Position numbers and translations under genes: made by a program
From: Nitrobacteraceae bacterium AZCC 2146
Lineage (GTDB): Bacteria > Pseudomonadota > Alphaproteobacteria > Rhizobiales > Xanthobacteraceae
Direction of reading: 5' to 3'
Length of the DNA: 64,000 nucleotides
Assembly (NCBI GenBank): GCA_036924855.1
Contig: JBAGRP010000001.1
Coordinates: 6,064,001 to 6,128,000, forward strand
In this document: one piece after another, positions 60,375-64,000 of the stretch
Numbering within the stretch: the stretch's first letter is position 1
Layout of the letters: each line of letters opens with the position of its first letter
The notes under the pieces: generated by a model
Database searches by the model: none
Told to the model about the DNA's origin: nothing
Seen by the model: the letters and a program-made list of their open reading frames with translations, nothing else

Positions 60375-61357
60375 TGCGGCGCCATCGCAATACCCCAAGG
60401 CAACTCGCCTACCTGGATGGTCTTGATCACCTTGAGCGCGGCGACGTCGATGACGGAGACGTCGTTCGAGACACCGTTGGTCGCCAGCAGATATTTTTCG
60501 TCGGGCGTGAAGGCCATGTGCCAGACGCGCTGCCCGACCAGCAGATATTTTATGACCTGATGGCTGGTGGCATCGACCACGGCAATGCGGTTGGCGGGCC
60601 CTAATGCAATGAAGGCGGTCTTGCCGTCCTTGGTCATGCTGATACCGACCGGCTGGATTGCCTCGCGCCTCAGGCCGGGAATCGCGAAACTGATTTTTCC
60701 GGTGGCCTTGCGCTCTGTGGGATCGATGATGGTGATCGTACCGCCAATCTCCGCCGACACCCAGAGTTCGGAATTGTCGCGCTTGAACTCGGCGAAGCGC
60801 GGCCGGCCATCGACCAGCACGTTCGCCACGATTTGGCGCGTGGCGGTGTCGATGAAGTGCGCCATGTTGGTGGTCTCGGACGTGTTGATCAGGATCTTGC
60901 CGTCCGGGCTGATCGCCATGCCTTCGGGCTCGACACCCACCTGCACCTCGCCGAGCCGTGCGCGCCGGGCGATATCAATGATGGTGACGGTGTTGTCGTT
61001 CTCGTTGGCGACGTAGAGAATTTTTCCGGCAGCGTCCTGCACGAATAGTTCCGGGTCCGGGCCGGAGGGCAGGGTGTCGATAATCTGCTGTGTGGCGACG
61101 TCGATGATCTGGATGGTGTCGTCATCGCCGACCGCGACCAGCACCGATTTTCCGTCTTTGGTGAATTCGATGCCGCGCGGTCGCTGGCCCACCTTGATGG
61201 TTTTGGTCACCGTCCAGCTCTCGGTGTCGATCACCGAAACCGTATTGCTTTTCTCGTTCGAGACATAGGCAACATAGGCGCTGGCCGGCGCGGCGAACGC
61301 CAGCCAGATGGTCATTGCAAAAAACAGACGTCGCCACATGCCCGATATCTCCATCAT
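60371..61357 (-). CDS. PQQ-dependent catabolism-associated YVTN beta-propeller protein
   Basis: A 328-aa exported protein. A Sec signal (LFFAMTIWLAFAAPASAYV) is followed by seven YVTN-type repeats, for example AYVSNEKSNTVSVIDTESW, VLVAVGDDDTIQIIDVATQ, LYVANENDNTVTIIDIARR and LLATNGVSNDVSVIDVAAL. The family is confined to PQQ alcohol-oxidation clusters and may bind PQQ or a dehydrogenase. The ATG at 61357 overlaps the preceding stop. It lies between the periplasmic binding-protein gene and the ATPase gene of the same operon. Confidence 0.92.
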   Translation of the reverse strand: MMEISGMWRRLFFAMTIWLAFAAPASAYVAYVSNEKSNTVSVIDTESWTVTKTIKVGQRPRGIEFTKDGKSVLVAVGDDDTIQIIDVATQQIIDTLPSGPDPELFVQDAAGKILYVANENDNTVTIIDIARRARLGEVQVGVEPEGMAISPDGKILINTSETTNMAHFIDTATRQIVANVLVDGRPRFAEFKRDNSELWVSAEIGGTITIIDPTERKATGKISFAIPGLRREAIQPVGISMTKDGKTAFIALGPANRIAVVDATSHQVIKYLLVGQRVWHMAFTPDEKYLLATNGVSNDVSVIDVAALKVIKTIQVGELPWGIAMAPQ

Positions 61358-62532
61358 CGCAACTTGCATTTAGTTTCGGGCCGATCGACGCCGAGCGTGT
61401 CGAGCTCAGAGACTTGGTGCAGAAAGCCCTCCTGCGGCGATACCGACACCACCATGCGTCCGTCGGCCAGCAGGATCGGTTGGCGCAGCTGAAGATTCCA
61501 GTCGCGCAAGGTAAGCCGCTGTCCTTTGAAGGCGGCGATCGAAAAATCAGGGCTCTTGAGAAAATCGGTGATCGCCTTCGGATCGCCGGACCCGGTGCGT
61601 GCCGCGGCTTCGCCGATCATGCGCGTGGCGGTCCACGCCTGCATGTCACGCGCGGTCATCCGCCGCGCATTGAGCTTCACGAAGCGGTTCTGCAATTGCA
61701 CTGCGCCCCATTGATCATGCGCGGCGTCCCAACTGGTTGGCACCAGGCCCGCGGAGCCGGCGATCGGCCGAGGATCCCAGGTGCGGTACGGCAGATAGGA
61801 GGCAAACACCTCGCTCTCGTCTGCTGCGACCAGGACGTCATAGGCCGGCGCCTGCTGGGTGAAAACCGGCATCTGCCGCTGGATCAGGGTGACGCCGCTA
61901 TCGGTGCGTCGTGCGCCGCCGGTATCCTCGAACACGCGCTCCTGTACGATCTTGGCGCCGAAGCGCGTCGCCGCGCGGCGCAGTGCGTCGGCATAGAGTT
62001 TGTCTTCGGGGTGTGAGCCCGAAACCAGCAGCCAGCGCTTCCATTGCTTCCACACCAGATACTGCGCCAGCGCATCGGCCAGCATCGAACGCGTCGGCGC
62101 GATGTGGATCACATTGCCGCGGCAGTCCTCCTCACGCAGCCGGTCGTCGATCGCGCCGGCATTCAGCAGCAGCGTGCTGCGGTCGCGAACGGCATCGGCG
62201 GCCTTCAGCAGAGCATCCGCGGAAAGATCGGCGATGATGAGGCCGACGTTGCGGCCGGCAAGAGCAAGCGCCGCCGCGCCAGCGTCTTCGCCGTCCTTCA
62301 GCCGGACATCGTCAAGCGCAAAGCGCTGGTCTAGAAAACGGCCGGTGGTGTTGTTGTCCTCGATGGCGAGGCGGGCACCGGCAATGCCGTCGTTTTCCGC
62401 GGGTTGTTCGACGAGCGAGAGGCTCGGCCGGATGCCGGCGTGGCCGAGATAGCCGATCCTGATCTCGGCTGGATCGGCGAGCGCAGCCGAACTCAGCACG
62501 CAACACGCAATTGCCCAAAAAAGCCGGGCCAA
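61354..62532 (-). CDS. PQQ-associated ABC transporter substrate-binding protein
   Basis: A 392-aa periplasmic protein of the type I binding fold, with a Sec signal (LFWAIACCVLSSAALADP). The body has EIRIGYLGHAGIRPSLSLVE, VGLIIADLSADALLKAADAV, LLLNAGAIDDRLREEDCRGN and YLVWKQWKRWLLVSGSHPED. It resembles Liv-type proteins but belongs to a branch found with PQQ dehydrogenases. Start TTG 62532 has GGGAGG about 7 nt before it. First gene of the leftward five-gene operon. Confidence 0.9.
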   Translation of the reverse strand: MARLFWAIACCVLSSAALADPAEIRIGYLGHAGIRPSLSLVEQPAENDGIAGARLAIEDNNTTGRFLDQRFALDDVRLKDGEDAGAAALALAGRNVGLIIADLSADALLKAADAVRDRSTLLLNAGAIDDRLREEDCRGNVIHIAPTRSMLADALAQYLVWKQWKRWLLVSGSHPEDKLYADALRRAATRFGAKIVQERVFEDTGGARRTDSGVTLIQRQMPVFTQQAPAYDVLVAADESEVFASYLPYRTWDPRPIAGSAGLVPTSWDAAHDQWGAVQLQNRFVKLNARRMTARDMQAWTATRMIGEAAARTGSGDPKAITDFLKSPDFSIAAFKGQRLTLRDWNLQLRQPILLADGRMVVSVSPQEGFLHQVSELDTLGVDRPETKCKLR

Positions 62533-62667
62533 AGGACGCCTCCCATCCGAGTCCCCTTCGACAGCAATTGCCGATCAGGAGACTTCCTGCTTGAAACATG
62601 GCTGATCCGTCATAAGTTGCAACGAACATTTTGGTGGGGGCGGTTCCGGTACCTTCAGGGAGCGATC

Positions 62668-63177
62668 ATGCGCACGATCCTATCTGCCATGGTGTTAATG
62701 CTGGCACTTTCGTCCGTGGCGCGCGCCGAAGCGCAAAAGGCCGCGGTGTTCGATTTCGAACTGGCTGACACCAGCCTGGAGGGCGAAAGGAACGGGTCCC
62801 AGGCGGCCGAACAGGCACGGCTGCTCAGCGTTAGCGATCAGTTGCGCAAGGGCTTGGCGGATTCCGGAAAATTCGATCTTGTCGATATCGGGCCGGTCCG
62901 TGTGGAAGCGCATAACAGCAATCTGCAGGCTTGTGGCGGCTGCGACGTGCAATTCGCGCAAAAGCTCGGTGCTGACCTCGCCATCACCGGCGTGGTGCAC
63001 AAGGTCTCAACGCTGATTCTCAACATGACCATTTTCGTCCGCAGCGCGCGGACCGGACATCTGATCACCGCTGCGAACGCGGATTTTCGTGGCAATACCG
63101 ACGAATCCTGGGCGCGCACCACAAGCTTCCTGCTGCGCAACCGGCTGCTCGCACCAAACTATGGCGTGCCGCAATAG
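62668..63177 (+). CDS. DUF2380 (DUF3280)-type exported protein
   Basis: A 169-aa protein with a Sec signal (ILSAMVLMLALSSVARAEA). The mature part reads KAAVFDFELADTSLEGERNG, VSDQLRKGLADSGKFDLVDI, CGGCDVQFAQKLGADLAITG and VHKVSTLILNMTIFVRSART, in line with the DUF2380 family, structurally like TolB N-terminal or CsgG-type domains. It is a regular member of alphaproteobacterial xox clusters. GGGAG precedes the ATG. Its stop lies only 4 nt from the end of the convergent fghA gene. Confidence 0.88.
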   Translation: MRTILSAMVLMLALSSVARAEAQKAAVFDFELADTSLEGERNGSQAAEQARLLSVSDQLRKGLADSGKFDLVDIGPVRVEAHNSNLQACGGCDVQFAQKLGADLAITGVVHKVSTLILNMTIFVRSARTGHLITAANADFRGNTDESWARTTSFLLRNRLLAPNYGVPQ

Positions 63178-63181
63178 GACG

Positions 63182-64000
63182 TCAGGCTTTCAAGCGTGCC
63201 GCGTGCCAGCGCAGATGATCTTCCATGAAGGTCGAGATGAAGTAGTAGCTATGGTCGTAGCCGCTCTGGCGACGCAGCGTCAGCGCAATGCCGGTTTTGG
63301 CGCAGACGGCTTCGAGCAATTCCGGCCGTAGCTGTTCGGTCAGGAACGGATCGGCATCGCCGACATCGACCAGCAATTCGGGGAAACGCGCGCCATCCTC
63401 GATCAGCGCCACGGCGTCGTGCCGGCGCCAGGTCTTGCGGTCGGCGCCCAGGTAGCCGCCGAGTGCCTTGATGCCCCACGGCACCTGCGAGGGGGCGACG
63501 ATCGGTGAAAATGCGCTGGCTGCGCGATAGCGATCGGAATGCCGCAGCGCGATGGTCAATGCGCCGTGGCCACCCATGGAATGTCCGAGGATCGATTGCC
63601 GCGCCATATCGGCTGGAAAATGTTCGGCGACAACGGATGGCAGTTCTTCGGTGATGTAGCTCCACATCCTATAGTTCTTGGCGAACGGCGGTTGCGTCGC
63701 ATCGACATAGAAGCCGGCACCGAGTCCGAAATCATAGGCATTGGCGGGATCGCCGGGCACGCCGGGGCCGCGCGGGCTGGTGTCGGGTGCGACGAAGATT
63801 AGGCCGAGTTCGGCGCAGGCGCGGCGGAACTCGCCTTTCTCGGTGACGTTGGCGTGAGTGCAGGTGAGGCCGGACAGGTACCAGACCACGGGAAAAGTGG
63901 TGGGGCGAACCTGTGGCGGAACAAAGACCGAAAAAGTCATGTCAGTTCCGGTTTCCCGGCTGGCATGTTTGTAGACACCCTGCGTGCCCCCATGCGATCG
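63182..64000 (-). CDS. fghA: S-formylglutathione hydrolase (N-terminus beyond window edge)
   Basis: Cleaves S-formylglutathione to formate and glutathione, the second step of glutathione-dependent formaldehyde oxidation; cytoplasmic esterase D family. 272 residues are visible and the frame stays open to the edge (HGGTQGVYKHASRETGTDMT), so only a few N-terminal residues are missing and the ATG at 63940 is internal. The nucleophile Ser is in LGHSMGGHGAL, the acid Asp in VDVGDADPFL, and the His in SGYDHSYYF. It links XoxF-made formaldehyde to formate. Confidence 0.95.
   Translation of the reverse strand, partial: RSHGGTQGVYKHASRETGTDMTFSVFVPPQVRPTTFPVVWYLSGLTCTHANVTEKGEFRRACAELGLIFVAPDTSPRGPGVPGDPANAYDFGLGAGFYVDATQPPFAKNYRMWSYITEELPSVVAEHFPADMARQSILGHSMGGHGALTIALRHSDRYRAASAFSPIVAPSQVPWGIKALGGYLGADRKTWRRHDAVALIEDGARFPELLVDVGDADPFLTEQLRPELLEAVCAKTGIALTLRRQSGYDHSYYFISTFMEDHLRWHAARLKA

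Noticed and set aside
1..64000. CRISPR arrays, tRNA or rRNA genes, intact transposases or integrases
   Set aside because: None was recognised on reading; the only repeats noted are the two AT-rich 21-mers and short dyads.

Overview
The window looks like chromosomal DNA of a metabolically versatile alphaproteobacterium, most like Bradyrhizobium or Rhodopseudomonas (family Nitrobacteraceae). This rests on the GC-rich coding sequence, the many ABC-Liv, tripartite tricarboxylate and BMP-type uptake systems, the lanthanide methanol dehydrogenase cluster, and a set of small secreted proteins of a kind I associate with bradyrhizobia. No rRNA, tRNA, CRISPR array or intact insertion sequence was seen. 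Species assignment is inference.

Region A (1-19185) is carboxylate and aromatic-acid catabolism. It holds the end of mmsA, a LysR regulator, an alpha/beta hydrolase with a probable 3' frameshift, and a GntR-aldehyde dehydrogenase-MFS unit. Two operons then diverge from one operator-like palindrome at about 10.6 kb. The leftward one encodes amidohydrolase, FAH-family hydrolase, polysaccharide-deacetylase-like protein and SDR. The rightward one encodes TetR, cyclase, TctC, an enolase-superfamily enzyme, TctB, TctA, an Ldh-type dehydrogenase and a second TctC.

Region B (19321-26145) is a patchwork: an LVIVD protein, a small membrane protein, a decayed cytochrome c fragment, and a visibly AT-richer segment (DsrE-like, VasI-like, TAXI-type binding protein, coiled-coil membrane protein). 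The segment is bracketed by nearly identical 21-bp direct repeats, with another gene ruin on its right.

Region C (26221-49602) holds three uptake-plus-hydrolase modules. The first is a LysR-controlled nitrilase with a Liv-type transporter that includes a natural LivM-LivG fusion. The second is a MarR-controlled operon of HpaB-type monooxygenase, maleamate-amidase-like and maleate-isomerase-like enzymes with a full Liv transporter, DUF1330 and SDR proteins, suggesting N-heterocycle or amide breakdown. The third is a BMP-type ABC transporter with an embedded biuret-hydrolase homologue behind a textbook sigma-54 promoter, suggesting nitrogen scavenging.

Region D (49829-64000) is methylotrophy: xoxF (lanthanide methanol dehydrogenase), its cytochrome c, an xoxJ-like binding protein, the CXXCW protein, a SoxYZ-like carrier, a quinoprotein-relay metallohydrolase, a PQQ-linked ABC exporter set whose permease is frameshifted, and S-formylglutathione hydrolase. 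Together they would oxidise methanol in the periplasm and pass formaldehyde to glutathione-linked oxidation in the cytoplasm.
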